A DNA stretch of 64,000 bases from assembly GCF_034043515.1 (NCBI RefSeq), contig NZ_CP138214.1, positions 1,612,001-1,676,000 of the forward strand, read 5' to 3'. Positions 44,035 through 54,273 of this stretch are shown here, one piece after another. Each line of letters begins with the position of its first letter. The stretch's first letter is position 1. A program made the translations under genes and the position numbers. Source of the DNA: Pseudomonas sp. MUP55. GTDB lineage: Bacteria; Pseudomonadota; Gammaproteobacteria; Pseudomonadales; Pseudomonadaceae. The notes beneath the pieces are model-generated. The model saw only the letters and a list, made by a program, of their open reading frames with translations, made no database searches and had not been told where the DNA came from.

Positions 44035-44901
44035 TCACCACTTCATTTCGCCCTTGGCGACTTTGGCGCTCAATTCCAGCGAGCTCTCGTCGGCCAGGGT
44101 CGGGTAACGCTTTTTCATGGCCGCGATCAGGGCGGCGGAATCCTTGGCCTTGGCGGTTTCGATGTCGAAGGCCTTGATGTAGTCGGCGGTAAATTTGACC
44201 GACGCGGGTGATGGCGTGCCCAGGTAGTGGCCCGGAATCACGGTTGCAGGTTTCAGGTCTTCAATGCGTTGCAGGGTGGCCAGCCAATCCTCATGGGACT
44301 GCGCAGTCTGGGTGTCGGCCATCCACACGTGAATGTTCTGCGCGACCACCACACCACCGACCACGGCCTTGATCGACGGAATCCACACAAAGCTGCGGTC
44401 CGGCTGCGGGCCGTCCAGGCCGATGACGTCCAGTTGCTGCCCTTCCAGCGTCAGGCTGTGGCCTTGGAGTACCTGCGGTACGAGGGTCTTGGCCGGTTTG
44501 TCGGCGCCCATTTTCGGGCCCCAGAACGCCAGCTTGTCGGCGACGGTGGCGTTGATATGGTCGACCACCGCTTGTGGTGCCAGCACTTTCGCGTCGGGGA
44601 AGGCGGTGGTGAGGGTGTCGAGGCCGAAGTAGTAGTCCGGGTCGCCATGGCTGATGTAGATGGTGGTCAGGTGCTTGCCACTGGCGCGGATTTTCTGCAC
44701 CAGTTGCTCGGCCTGGCCCTTGCCGAATTGGGCGTCTACCAGGATCGCGTCCTTGGCGCCGCTGACCAGCACCGAACTGACGGGGAAAATCGCCGCTTCG
44801 CCCGGGTTGTACACGTCGAGCTTCAAGTCCGCCGCCATTGCGCTGGCGGCGAAGGCCAGGGCGGCCGTGGCCAGGGTCAAGCGTTTAACAGTCGAAAACA
44901 T
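44035..44901 (-). CDS. Secreted MBL-fold protein with non-canonical metal motif
   Basis: The 288-aa precursor has a 23-residue signal peptide (cleaved after AASAMA) and a metallo-beta-lactamase fold. The usual HxHxDH is replaced by SHGDPDYYFG, keeping one His and two Asp; downstream ligands such as VIPGHYLG are present. It may therefore bind metal in an altered way. The start at 44901 follows AGGAG; the frame is open much further upstream, but that part lies across a divergent LysR gene. It is divergent from that LysR gene, which may regulate it together with the SDR-like gene. Confidence 0.82.
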   Translation of the reverse strand: MFSTVKRLTLATAALAFAASAMAADLKLDVYNPGEAAIFPVSSVLVSGAKDAILVDAQFGKGQAEQLVQKIRASGKHLTTIYISHGDPDYYFGLDTLTTAFPDAKVLAPQAVVDHINATVADKLAFWGPKMGADKPAKTLVPQVLQGHSLTLEGQQLDVIGLDGPQPDRSFVWIPSIKAVVGGVVVAQNIHVWMADTQTAQSHEDWLATLQRIEDLKPATVIPGHYLGTPSPASVKFTADYIKAFDIETAKAKDSAALIAAMKKRYPTLADESSLELSAKVAKGEMKW

Positions 44902-45006
44902 GGGGCAGCTCCTGCCATCGGTAAGGGATGCACAGAGCTTAGTTGCATAAAACACCACAAAAAATGCGATGCTGGGACATAGTTTGTTTCTGAAAGCGGG
45001 CAAATC

Positions 45007-45912
45007 ATGGATCGTCTTCAAGCAATGCGCGTGTTTGTCACCGTGGTGGACCTGGGCAGTCAATCCGCCGCCGCCGATCATCTTGACCTGTCGCGCCCGG
45101 TGGTCTCGCGCTATCTGGCCGAATTGGAAGACTGGGTCGGCGCGCGCCTGCTGCACCGCACCACGCGCAAGCTCAGCCTCACCGCCGCTGGCGGTGAAAC
45201 CTTGCCACGTTGTCGGCAATTGCTTGAATTGAGCGCGGATATGCAGGCCGCCGTCAGCGAGCCCGATGACGCCCCTCGGGGCCTGTTGCGCCTGAGCGTC
45301 AGCACCTCCTTCGGCCAGGCGCAGTTGGGTGCTGCGATTGCCGAGTATGTCAAACGCTACCCGTTGGTGACGGTCGACCTGCAAATGCTTGATCGCACGG
45401 TGAACCTGGTGGATGAACGCATCGACCTGGCGATCCGCACCAGCAATGACCTGGACCCCAATTTGATCGCCCGGCGCCTGACGGTGTGTCGCTCGGTGGT
45501 CTGCGCTACGCCGGCTTACCTGCTGGAGCACCCTGCCCCGCAGAAAGTCGAAGACCTGACCCGGCATAACTGCCTGACCCACTCCTACTTCGGCAAGAGC
45601 CTGTGGCATTTCGAGGAAAACGGTGAGCACGTATCGGTGCCGGTGCACGGCAACATCACCGCCAACGAGGCCAGTACGTTATTGCGTATAACCCTGGCTG
45701 GGGCAGGGGTGGCGATGCTCCCCAACTATCAGGCCGGCGACCTGATCCGCAGCGGTGAACTGGTGCGCCTGCTGCCTGACGCCGAGCCGCGGCAGATGAA
45801 TATTTACGCGGTGTACGCCTCGCGCAAACACATGCCCTCGGCGTTGCGCAGCCTGCTGGATTTTCTGGTGCTGCGGTTTCCCGAGGCGCCTGTGTGGGAC
45901 GTCGGTCTATAG
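45007..45912 (+). CDS. LysR-family transcriptional regulator (CrgA/DsdC-type)
   Basis: The 301-aa protein begins with MDRLQAMRVFVTVVDLGSQSAAADHLDLSRPVVSRYLAELEDWVGARLLHRTTRKLSLT, a canonical LysR HTH, followed by an effector domain ending PEAPVWDVGL. It is divergently arranged with the secreted MBL-fold gene with a 105-base gap, so that gene is the most likely target. Confidence 0.86.
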   Translation: MDRLQAMRVFVTVVDLGSQSAAADHLDLSRPVVSRYLAELEDWVGARLLHRTTRKLSLTAAGGETLPRCRQLLELSADMQAAVSEPDDAPRGLLRLSVSTSFGQAQLGAAIAEYVKRYPLVTVDLQMLDRTVNLVDERIDLAIRTSNDLDPNLIARRLTVCRSVVCATPAYLLEHPAPQKVEDLTRHNCLTHSYFGKSLWHFEENGEHVSVPVHGNITANEASTLLRITLAGAGVAMLPNYQAGDLIRSGELVRLLPDAEPRQMNIYAVYASRKHMPSALRSLLDFLVLRFPEAPVWDVGL

Positions 45913-46008
45913 GGGGATAAACGCGCTGAATGGCCTGCAATCATGGCAACTTGCCCTGAGTGACCTATGCTTTAAACAGCACCGTGTAGATCCGCCAGGA
46001 GGTGTGCC

Positions 46009-46185
46009 ATGAGCATCAAAACCAGAAAGTACCTGATGATTGTCAGCCTGTGCGCATTAGCCAGCGCACTTTACGGCACGGCTGCGTATCGGGTGGAACA
46101 GACCCGCATGCAGCCAACCTTTGCGATCAGCTGCCACCAGGACCTGTGCCTGCCCCGCAGCGGCAGTTTCAGCGCATTGCGTTGA
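46009..46185 (+). CDS. Small secreted or membrane-anchored protein, 58 aa
   Basis: The ORF starts after a perfect AGGAGG site (45997-46002). The peptide has a basic start (MSIKTRKY), a hydrophobic helix (LMIVSLCALASALYGTAA), and a polar tail with two Cys (SCHQDLC) suited to a disulfide in the periplasm. I do not recognise the family. It is flanked by a LysR gene and the convergent pobR gene. Confidence 0.6.
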   Translation: MSIKTRKYLMIVSLCALASALYGTAAYRVEQTRMQPTFAISCHQDLCLPRSGSFSALR

Positions 46186-46223
46186 CCAGTAAGCCGATTG
46201 ATTGAAGACCCGCGGGAGCGCTT

Positions 46224-47096
46224 TTACGCCAGGTCGGCCTTCAACTGCTCGCGAAACGCCTTCGGTGAGAACCCCACTCTGCGGCGGAACAATCTCGAAA
46301 AGTTGGTCGGGTCGGAAAACCCCAGCACCTCGGACATTTCATTGATCGTCATGCTGGTGTAAGTGAGCAGGCGCTTGGCCTCCAGCAACTGGCGGTCATG
46401 CATGATCTGCAAAGCAGGCTGCCCGCCCAATTCCCGACACGTGCCATTGAGGTGTGAGACCGAGATGCCCAGTTTGTGGGCCAGGTCTTCAATCTTGGGG
46501 TGTTCGCGGTAATGCTGTTCGACCAGTTGGGTGAAGCGCCGGAAGTATTCACGACTACGGGGCACCCTGGGGTGGCGCCGCTGAATCGCCTGACGGCTGA
46601 CCCACACCAGCAGCACACTGACCAGTGCGTGCAGCATCATGTCCCGTGCCGGTTGCTCATCGGCGTATTCGTCCTGCAGACGGGTGAACAGATTGTTGAG
46701 GTAGTCGCTGTCCTTGCCCGCCGGGTAGCTGCCCAGGGTCTGCAGACCATCGACCGTGCTGCCCAGTTGCGCCTGTAAATGGCTGACCAGGGGCGCCGAC
46801 AGGGTCACCACGTAACCTTCGACATCTTCGCAAAAGCGAAAACCGTGCACACACAGTGGTGGCAGTACTTGCAGGCTGGCTTCGTTGAGTGTGCTGCGCT
46901 GGCCTTCGATTTCCAGGTGTGCCTGACCTTTGTGCACGTAGAGCAACTGGCACAGGTCCGCGTGCCGGTGGGGCTGGATCTCCCACTGGTATTCCCGACT
47001 GCGCCGGGAAATGGTTTCGCAGTGCAACAAATCGGGGGTTGGCCACTGCTGGCTTTCCCCGTAAAGCTTGAAGACCGGAATCGCGGTGTTGGTCAT
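46224..47096 (-). CDS. pobR: AraC-family activator of pobA (PobR)
   Basis: The 290-aa protein has an N-terminal cupin-like ligand domain (IQPHRHADLCQLLYVHKGQAHLEIEG) and a C-terminal double HTH (IEDLAHKLGISVSHLNGTCRELGG and INEMSEVLGFSDPTNFSRLFRRRVGFSPKAFR). AraC-type PobR/PobC proteins activate pobA in pseudomonads when 4-hydroxybenzoate is present. It is divergent from pobA with a 180-base gap that should hold the operator. Confidence 0.88.
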   Translation of the reverse strand: MTNTAIPVFKLYGESQQWPTPDLLHCETISRRSREYQWEIQPHRHADLCQLLYVHKGQAHLEIEGQRSTLNEASLQVLPPLCVHGFRFCEDVEGYVVTLSAPLVSHLQAQLGSTVDGLQTLGSYPAGKDSDYLNNLFTRLQDEYADEQPARDMMLHALVSVLLVWVSRQAIQRRHPRVPRSREYFRRFTQLVEQHYREHPKIEDLAHKLGISVSHLNGTCRELGGQPALQIMHDRQLLEAKRLLTYTSMTINEMSEVLGFSDPTNFSRLFRRRVGFSPKAFREQLKADLA

Positions 47097-47255
47097 GGTT
47101 TCAATCCGATACTCAGGATAGTGGTTCGGTAATCGCCCCGATTGGCAAAAAGCGCAGGCTTTTAAGCAGTTTTCACCTTCTTATGCTGCTCGCTCAAGTG
47201 AAAAATGTCAGCCACACGTCCAATGACAACTCTTTCACTCGTTCGGTTCGGGTGA

Positions 47256-48470
<1,215 letters not shown>

Positions 48471-48536
48471 CCTGCTATCGTATTGAGCATTCCCGCAGGC
48501 TGCCATTGCCTGCGGGCCCTGCTCAAAGGTTCTGCC

Positions 48537-50057
48537 GTGACTCATCTCAATCAGCCCGCTCCAACCGTTCCCGCCGTGCGCAGCATTCTCGCCGCACTGA
48601 TGCTGGCCATCTTTCTCGGTGCGCTGGACCAGACCATCGTCGCCGTGTCGATGCCCGCGATTTCCGCGCAATTTCATGACGTCCACCTGCTGGCCTGGGT
48701 GATCTCTGGCTACATGGTGGCGATGACGGTGGCGGTGCCGATCTACGGCAAGCTCGGCGACCTGTATGGGCGGCGGCCGATGATGTTGATCGGCATGGGC
48801 GTGTTCACCGTCGCCTCGCTGTTCTGTGGGGTGGCGCAAAGCATGGAACAACTGGTGCTGGCGCGGATTATCCAGGGCATCGGCGCCGGCGGGATGGTCT
48901 CGGTGAGCCAGGCGATCATCGGCGACATCATCCCACCCCGCGAACGCGGCCGTTATCAGGGGTATTTCAGCAGCATGTACGCGGTGGCCAGCGTCGCCGG
49001 GCCGGTGTTGGGCGGTTACATGACCCAGTACCTGTCCTGGCGGTGGGTGTTCCTGATCAACCTGCCGCTGGGCGCGGTCGCCTGGTATGTGGCCCATCGC
49101 ACCCTCGTGGGACTGCCGGTGCCGCAACGCAAGCCGATCATCGATTACCTCGGCACCGTGCTGATGATCATCGGCTTGACCGCCTTGTTGCTCGGCATCA
49201 CCCAAATCGGCCAGGGCCATGCCTGGCATGACGACCAGGTACTCGGGCTGCTGGCCTGTGCGCTGTTGGCGTTGAGCGTGTTCGTATGGCATGAGCGCCG
49301 CGCGCGCGAGCCATTACTGCCGATGCACCTGTTCGTCAACCGCAGCGCGGTGTTGTGCTGGTGCACGATTTTCATCACCAGCTTCCAGGCGATTTCCCTG
49401 ACGGTGCTGATGCCGTTGCGTTACCAGACCGTGACCGGCGCCGGGGCCGACAGCGCGGCCCTGCACCTGTTGCCTCTGGCGATGGGGTTGCCGATGGGCG
49501 CCTATTTCGCCGGGCGCATGACTTCAGTGACGGGCCGTTATAAACCGATGATTCTCAGTGGTGCTGTGTTGAGCCCGTTGGCGATTCTTGGCATGGCCTA
49601 CAGTGCGCCCGAGGCAGTGGGGCTCACGTCATTGTTTATGCTGTTGTGTGGAATTGCGGCCGGGATGCAGTTTCCGACGTCGCTGGTGGGGACGCAGAAT
49701 TCGGTAGAGCAGCGTGATATTGGCGTGGCTACCAGCACGACGAACCTGTTTCGTTCCCTGGGTGGGGCGGTGGGGGTGGCGTGTATGTCGGCGTTGCTGC
49801 TGGCGTTGCTGCAGGATGTGAGTTTTGCCCATTTTGCCAATGGGGCGCTGATGGGGGAGGGGGGCTCGGGCAATGCGTTGCTTGATGGGCTCAACGCTGC
49901 GCCTGGGCTGGCGCGGGATGCGTTGCGAGGGGAGTTGGCGGTGACGTTTCGGCATTTGCTGATGGTGAGTGCGGGGGTGTCGTTGTTTGGGTTGGCGGCG
50001 GCGGTTGCGATGCCGAATCGGGTATTGCGGGGGCGTGAGGATAAGGTTGATCGCTGA
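48537..50057 (+). CDS. 14-TM MFS drug-type transporter (DHA2, EmrB/QacA family)
   Basis: The 506-aa protein has 14 predicted TM helices and the DHA2 signature LGALDQTIVAVSMPAI in TM1 and motif GKLGDLYGRRPM. It would export drugs or aromatic compounds with protons. GTG 48537 is chosen to begin the short cytoplasmic leader before TM1. It follows pobA by 66 bases on the same strand and might be co-expressed, perhaps exporting aromatic substrates, but this is not proved. Confidence 0.86.
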   Translation: MTHLNQPAPTVPAVRSILAALMLAIFLGALDQTIVAVSMPAISAQFHDVHLLAWVISGYMVAMTVAVPIYGKLGDLYGRRPMMLIGMGVFTVASLFCGVAQSMEQLVLARIIQGIGAGGMVSVSQAIIGDIIPPRERGRYQGYFSSMYAVASVAGPVLGGYMTQYLSWRWVFLINLPLGAVAWYVAHRTLVGLPVPQRKPIIDYLGTVLMIIGLTALLLGITQIGQGHAWHDDQVLGLLACALLALSVFVWHERRAREPLLPMHLFVNRSAVLCWCTIFITSFQAISLTVLMPLRYQTVTGAGADSAALHLLPLAMGLPMGAYFAGRMTSVTGRYKPMILSGAVLSPLAILGMAYSAPEAVGLTSLFMLLCGIAAGMQFPTSLVGTQNSVEQRDIGVATSTTNLFRSLGGAVGVACMSALLLALLQDVSFAHFANGALMGEGGSGNALLDGLNAAPGLARDALRGELAVTFRHLLMVSAGVSLFGLAAAVAMPNRVLRGREDKVDR

Positions 50058-50129
50058 TTGGGGCGATTGAGATCAATATCAAAAGCGACTCGCTGCGCAT
50101 CGTAGATAGGCAATAATCGGCGCCGTACT

Positions 50130-50227
50130 GTGGCGAGGGAGCTTGCTCCCGCTGGGGCGCGAAGCGGCCCCGCTTTTTTAAGACTGGGACTGCTGCGCAG
50201 TCCAGCGGGAGCAAGCTCCCTCGCCAC
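50130..50227. repeat. REP doublet (GAGGGAGCTTGCTCCC family), copy 2
   Basis: GTGGCGAGGGAGCTTGCTCCC-type left end with an inverted right end CCCTCGCCAC. Internal hairpins GGGGCGCGAAGCGGCCCC and GACTGCTGCGCAGTCC are nearly the same as in the copy at 39170. It lies in the gap after the MFS gene. Confidence 0.85.
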
Positions 50228-50321
50228 AGGTTATTGATTGGCTGAGCGGTTGCGCACCCTCCGCTGTAAGAGCGGAACCGCCAGCCGGCGCTACCCAAAT
50301 AACGGATATGTACTCAACCAA

Positions 50322-51161
50322 TCAGGGACTGTAATACCCCACCGCCACCATCAAACGCCCCGTCTTACGCAAATAAGCATGCTTGTTCTCAACCTTCCCC
50401 GTCACCGGATTCTTCCACCGATATTTGTACTCCCCCTGATCCTGCTCGCTCATCAACTGAAGAATCGGCTCCCCCACAGGCTTGCCATCCGGGTCCTTGA
50501 CCTTGGCAAAATCGGTATTGATCAAACGCAGGTTAGTGCCATGCGCCACATAGCGGCGCGTGTCCAGGTCCACCACGAACACATAGAGATCATCCTGCAG
50601 AAACCCTCCCTGTAATGAGTTGATCGCCTTGAGCGTCCCCGCTTCATCCTTCACCAACGCGTTCACTGCCTTGTTACGCAGCGCCCGCGCCTGTTCCGGC
50701 GTGGCCCGCGGCAGGTAATAGCCGACCGCCAGGATGCGCTCGCCCACCCGTTGGTAAAACACGTGCTTGTTTTCAACCTTGCCGTCATTCCAGTTCTGCC
50801 AGCGATAATCGGCCTGCTGGATACCCTGGCCTTCCGGCGCGCTGATGGCTTGCTTGAACGAGGCTTGCAGATCAGGCCCGAGTACCTCTGTCACGTCGCG
50901 ACCGATCAACGCCGAAGAGGGGCCGCCACTGGCCAGCAGCACGCCTTTTGTGTCGACCACGAAGACGTAGCGGTCCTGGTCGATGAATTCACCCTGGCGG
51001 CTGAACGCGGCCAGCGCCTTGTCGCCATTGCTCTGGTAGTACGCCAGGGCTTTTTCCAGCAACGCCCTGGCCGCTTGGGCGTCTGCATCCTGGGCCGTAA
51101 CGGCGTGCACCTGGCTACCGCACAACAGCAGCAGCCAGGTGAGTCGCAGCAGTGTCTTCAT
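50322..51161 (-). CDS. Secreted protein with two Cache-type sensor domains
   Basis: The 279-aa precursor has a signal peptide (cleaved near SQVHA) and two homologous single-Cache-like domains: each carries a YVFVVD strand, then a (D/T)GKVENKH stretch and an (L/V)AVGYY end. There is no membrane anchor or signalling output, unlike chemoreceptors. It is the third gene on the strand after cynT and cynS, 55 bases downstream, so it is probably part of the cyanate operon. It may bind a small ligand in the periplasm. Confidence 0.75.
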   Translation of the reverse strand: MKTLLRLTWLLLLCGSQVHAVTAQDADAQAARALLEKALAYYQSNGDKALAAFSRQGEFIDQDRYVFVVDTKGVLLASGGPSSALIGRDVTEVLGPDLQASFKQAISAPEGQGIQQADYRWQNWNDGKVENKHVFYQRVGERILAVGYYLPRATPEQARALRNKAVNALVKDEAGTLKAINSLQGGFLQDDLYVFVVDLDTRRYVAHGTNLRLINTDFAKVKDPDGKPVGEPILQLMSEQDQGEYKYRWKNPVTGKVENKHAYLRKTGRLMVAVGYYSP

Positions 51162-51216
51162 TTAACCGTCCCTCGCACGTGTTGGAATCACAAGAGCGTA
51201 GACGGTCAATCAGCGA

Positions 51217-51687
51217 TCAGAAGGGTTTGGTCGGCAGGTATTTGCCGTCCAGGGTGATCACCGCCCGGGAACCACCGTCCGGGTCCTCGACTTTCTTGAT
51301 GTCCAGCTTGAAATTGATTGCGCTGATGATGCCGTCGCCAAACTGCTCATGCACCAGGGCCTTGAGGGTGGTGCCGTAGACCTGCAGCATTTCATAGAAA
51401 CGGTACATCGTCGGGTCAGTCGGCACGCCGCCGGGGAAGCTGCCGCGCAGGGGTACGCTTTGCAGCAGGCGGCTGGCGTCCTGGTCCAGACCGAGCTTTT
51501 CGCACACGATGTCGGCAGCGTCTTTGGGCAGCGGATGCTGGCCGAGCAGGGCAGCGGTGACGAAGGCCAGGCTCAGGCCGGTGCCGTCGGCGAGGTCCTG
51601 CCAGGACAGGTCCTTGCGCGCCTTGAGGTCGATAACGGTGTCGGCCAGGGCCAGGCGTGGGGTTTGGGAGAAGTTGGATTGCAGCAT
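51217..51687 (-). CDS. cynS: Cyanate hydratase (cyanase) CynS
   Basis: The 156-aa enzyme converts cyanate and bicarbonate to ammonia and CO2. The three catalytic residues are at the E. coli positions: R96, E99 and S122. The length equals the E. coli protein. ATG 51687 is chosen by the family length and start; the frame is open further upstream but within cynT. It lies 28 bases after cynT. Confidence 0.95.
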   Translation of the reverse strand: MLQSNFSQTPRLALADTVIDLKARKDLSWQDLADGTGLSLAFVTAALLGQHPLPKDAADIVCEKLGLDQDASRLLQSVPLRGSFPGGVPTDPTMYRFYEMLQVYGTTLKALVHEQFGDGIISAINFKLDIKKVEDPDGGSRAVITLDGKYLPTKPF

Positions 51688-51715
51688 GGTGATGTCCTCT
51701 GGGTTGAAATAGGGT

Positions 51716-52357
51716 TCAGGCGGCGTGGGCGCGAGTGGTCGGGTGTTCAAGCAGGGACTGAAAGCGTCCGCTGCGTCCATCCAGAGCGTCGATGCCACCG
51801 GTTTCGATGTCGTACACCCAGCCGTGCAGGTTCAGCCGGCCTTGCTCCAGCGCCAGCGCGACGGACGGGTGAGTCTTGAGATTAGCCAATTGGGCGACCA
51901 CGTTTTCACGCACCAGGGCATCCAGGCGCGCCGCGTCCGAGGCATGCTGGCGTGCCGCATTGATCACTTTGGCCGACTCGGCATGGCGCAACCAGTTGGC
52001 CACGGCGGGCAGGTGTTCCAGGCATTTGCAGGTAGAAATGGCGGTCATCGCACCGCAGTCGGAGTGGCCGCAGATCACGATGTCGCTCACACCGAGTACC
52101 GCCACCGCGTATTCGACCGTGGCCGACACGCCACCCGGTTCCGGTCCGTAGGACGGCACTATGTTGCCGGCATTGCGGATGACGAACAGGTCGCCAGGTT
52201 CCTGCTGGGTCAGCAGCTCCGGGACGACACGGCTGTCGGAGCACGACACGAACAGCGTGCCGGGGTTTTGCGTGGTAGCCAGGTGTTTGAACAGGTCGCT
52301 GCGCTGGGCAAAGGCTTCGCTCTGGAATTTGCGAAAGCCGTCGATGAGATGCTGCAT
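51716..52357 (-). CDS. cynT: Beta-carbonic anhydrase CynT
   Basis: The 213-aa beta-class carbonic anhydrase resupplies bicarbonate to cyanase. Zinc ligands are C39 (CSDSR), H98 and C101 (CGHSDCG), with D41 and R43 of the active-site pair. ATG 52357 follows GGAG and begins [11 protein letters not shown], the standard start. It is the first gene of the cyn operon and divergent from cynR. Confidence 0.94.
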   Translation of the reverse strand: MQHLIDGFRKFQSEAFAQRSDLFKHLATTQNPGTLFVSCSDSRVVPELLTQQEPGDLFVIRNAGNIVPSYGPEPGGVSATVEYAVAVLGVSDIVICGHSDCGAMTAISTCKCLEHLPAVANWLRHAESAKVINAARQHASDAARLDALVRENVVAQLANLKTHPSVALALEQGRLNLHGWVYDIETGGIDALDGRSGRFQSLLEHPTTRAHAA

Positions 52358-52404
52358 GGTGTTTCTCCTTGCGTTGCTGATGGGGCAAGGATGAAAGTTT
52401 TCAG

Positions 52405-52455
52405 CTATAGCGTCCAAGACCGGCTTATTATGGTTTCTATAAGTACTGCCTATAG
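52405..52455. promoter_or_regulatory. CynR operator candidate: CTATAG/CTATAA repeats
   Basis: CTATAG at 52405, CTATAA at 52437 and CTATAG at 52450 lie in the 112-base gap between divergent cynT and cynR. LysR proteins bind AT-rich, partly symmetric sites of this kind. The assignment rests on position and repetition only. Confidence 0.4.
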
Positions 52456-52469
52456 TTGGAGCGTCCTCG

Positions 52470-53336
52470 ATGTTGCTGCGCCATATCCGTTACCTGCTGG
52501 CCGTCGCCGAGCACTGCAATTTCACCCGCGCCGCCGAAGCGCTGCATGTGTCGCAGCCGACCTTGTCGCAGCAGATCAAGCAACTGGAAGACAGCTTGGG
52601 TGCGCCGCTGCTCGATCGCTCCGGGCGCAGCGTCAGCCTGACGGATGCGGGGCAAGCCTATGTGCGCTTTGCGCGGCTGGCCTTGCAGGATCTGCAGGCC
52701 GGTACCCGTGCGATGCATGACGTGCAGGACCTCAGCCGTGGGCACCTGCGCCTGGCGATCACGCCAACGTTCACCGCCTACCTGATCGGCCCGTTGCTGG
52801 CGCGCTTCCATGGGCTGTACCCGGGCATCAGCGTGAGCGTCGAGGAATTGACCCAGGACCGCATCGAGGCCGCGCTGGGTGAGGATTTGCTGGATATCGG
52901 CATCGGCTTTACCGGCGAGCACGGTGCGGATATCGACTGCGAAGCGCTGTTTGACGAGGCGTTGAGCGTGGTGGTGCGGGCCGATCATCCCGAGGTGGAT
53001 CGCCTGGCGTGGTTCGAGCAGCCGCTGGTACTGCTCGATCCGGGTTTTGCCACGCGCCGCTATATCGATGACTACTGCCGCCAGCAAGGCGTGAAACCGC
53101 GCATTGTCATGGAGGCCAACTCCATCAGCGCGATCATTGAAATTGTGCGCAACACGTCACTGGCAACCATCCTGCCCCAAGCGCTGGCCGAGGCGCAGGC
53201 CGGGTTGCAGGCCGTGACTATCGAGCCGCCGTTGCCGCACCGTACGGCGGCGCTGCTGAGCCGCCGCGGCGCCTATCGCAGCGCCGCGTGCGCGGCCTTT
53301 GTCGAGCTGATCACGGCGCCGCCAGCCACTGACTGA
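52470..53336 (+). CDS. cynR: LysR-family cyanate regulator CynR
   Basis: The 288-aa protein has a canonical LysR HTH ([47 protein letters not shown]) and a substrate-binding domain. It is divergent from cynT-cynS, as in E. coli where CynR activates the operon with cyanate. Its end overlaps the convergent pheC-like gene by 26 bases. Confidence 0.9.
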   Translation: MLLRHIRYLLAVAEHCNFTRAAEALHVSQPTLSQQIKQLEDSLGAPLLDRSGRSVSLTDAGQAYVRFARLALQDLQAGTRAMHDVQDLSRGHLRLAITPTFTAYLIGPLLARFHGLYPGISVSVEELTQDRIEAALGEDLLDIGIGFTGEHGADIDCEALFDEALSVVVRADHPEVDRLAWFEQPLVLLDPGFATRRYIDDYCRQQGVKPRIVMEANSISAIIEIVRNTSLATILPQALAEAQAGLQAVTIEPPLPHRTAALLSRRGAYRSAACAAFVELITAPPATD

Positions 53337-54084
53337 CAATGCCGTCATACACCCCGGTGGCCACGCTCAGGTGCAGCCATTGGTCGACGTAGCTTTTCCA
53401 GGCCACATCGTCGCGGGGCAGCAGGAAGGCTTTCTGGCTGTACTGCATCTGCCGCTCGGGGTTGACCGCACACAGCCCCGGTTTTTGCTTTTGCTGGTAA
53501 CGCGCTTCGCTGGCGTCGGTGATCATCACGTCGGCCTTGCCCGCCAGCAGTTCGTCAAAAATCGTCACGTTGTCGTGCAGGCGTATCTGCGCCTGGCCCA
53601 AGTGGGCGCGGGCAAACACCTCGTTGGTGCCACCGGCCGGTTCGATCACCCGCACCTGGGGCTGGTTGATCTGTTCGACGCTCTGGTAGCGCTGCACATC
53701 GGCGCAGCGCACCAGCGGGATCTTGCCGTCGACGCCCAGCGGCTCGCTGAAGAAGGCTTTTTTCTGGCGTTCCAGCGACACCGAAATCCCGCCCACGGCA
53801 ATGTCGCAGCGCTGCGCAAGAAAATCCGGCATCAGGGTTTTCCAGGTGGTGGGCACCCAGGTAATCGTCGCGTTGAGGCTCTTGGCCAGGGATTCGGCCA
53901 TGGCGATGTCGATGCCTTGATAGCGGCCATCGGCACGCAGCGAGGTGTAAGGCATGTAGTCGCCGGTGGTGCACACGGTCAGCGTGCCACGCTGCACAAC
54001 CTCATCAAGGCGTGACGGGCTGGTATCGGCCAGGGCGGCGGTTGCCACGCTCGCCAATACCCACAGGGCTAGAGGAGCTTTCAT
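53311..54084 (-). CDS. pheC: Periplasmic cyclohexadienyl dehydratase-like protein (PheC)
   Basis: The 257-aa precursor has a signal peptide (cleaved near ALA-DTSPS) and a solute-binding family 3 fold. Characteristic stretches match P. aeruginosa PheC in order: VCTTGDYMPYTS, ITWVPTTWKTLMPDF, ISVSLERQKKAFFSEP, GGTNEVFARAHLG, LCAVNPER, AFLLPRDD and SYVDQWLH. PheC converts prephenate or arogenate to phenylpyruvate or phenylalanine in the periplasm. An amino-acid binding protein is the alternative; no ABC genes are near. Confidence 0.78.
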   Translation of the reverse strand: MKAPLALWVLASVATAALADTSPSRLDEVVQRGTLTVCTTGDYMPYTSLRADGRYQGIDIAMAESLAKSLNATITWVPTTWKTLMPDFLAQRCDIAVGGISVSLERQKKAFFSEPLGVDGKIPLVRCADVQRYQSVEQINQPQVRVIEPAGGTNEVFARAHLGQAQIRLHDNVTIFDELLAGKADVMITDASEARYQQKQKPGLCAVNPERQMQYSQKAFLLPRDDVAWKSYVDQWLHLSVATGVYDGIVSQWLAAP

Positions 54085-54273
54085 GCGGTCGAGTCCTTGG
54101 GGCAGGTCGGGCGGTCATTATTTCCAGCGTCGGGCAGGGTGGCAAGGCACAACCCACAGCGTTGCGGATTATCGACAACATGAACCGAAGGGCTTTCGAC
54201 CTTTTTTTCACGTTGCAGTGGTTAAGCTGCGGATCAAGGTCGTTCACTTCCGTTATATCCACATGAGCCCGCG

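Noticed and set aside
44902..45648. Upstream extension of the MBL-fold gene
   Set aside because: It runs antisense to a canonical LysR gene; a signal peptide and AGGAG site define the start at 44901.
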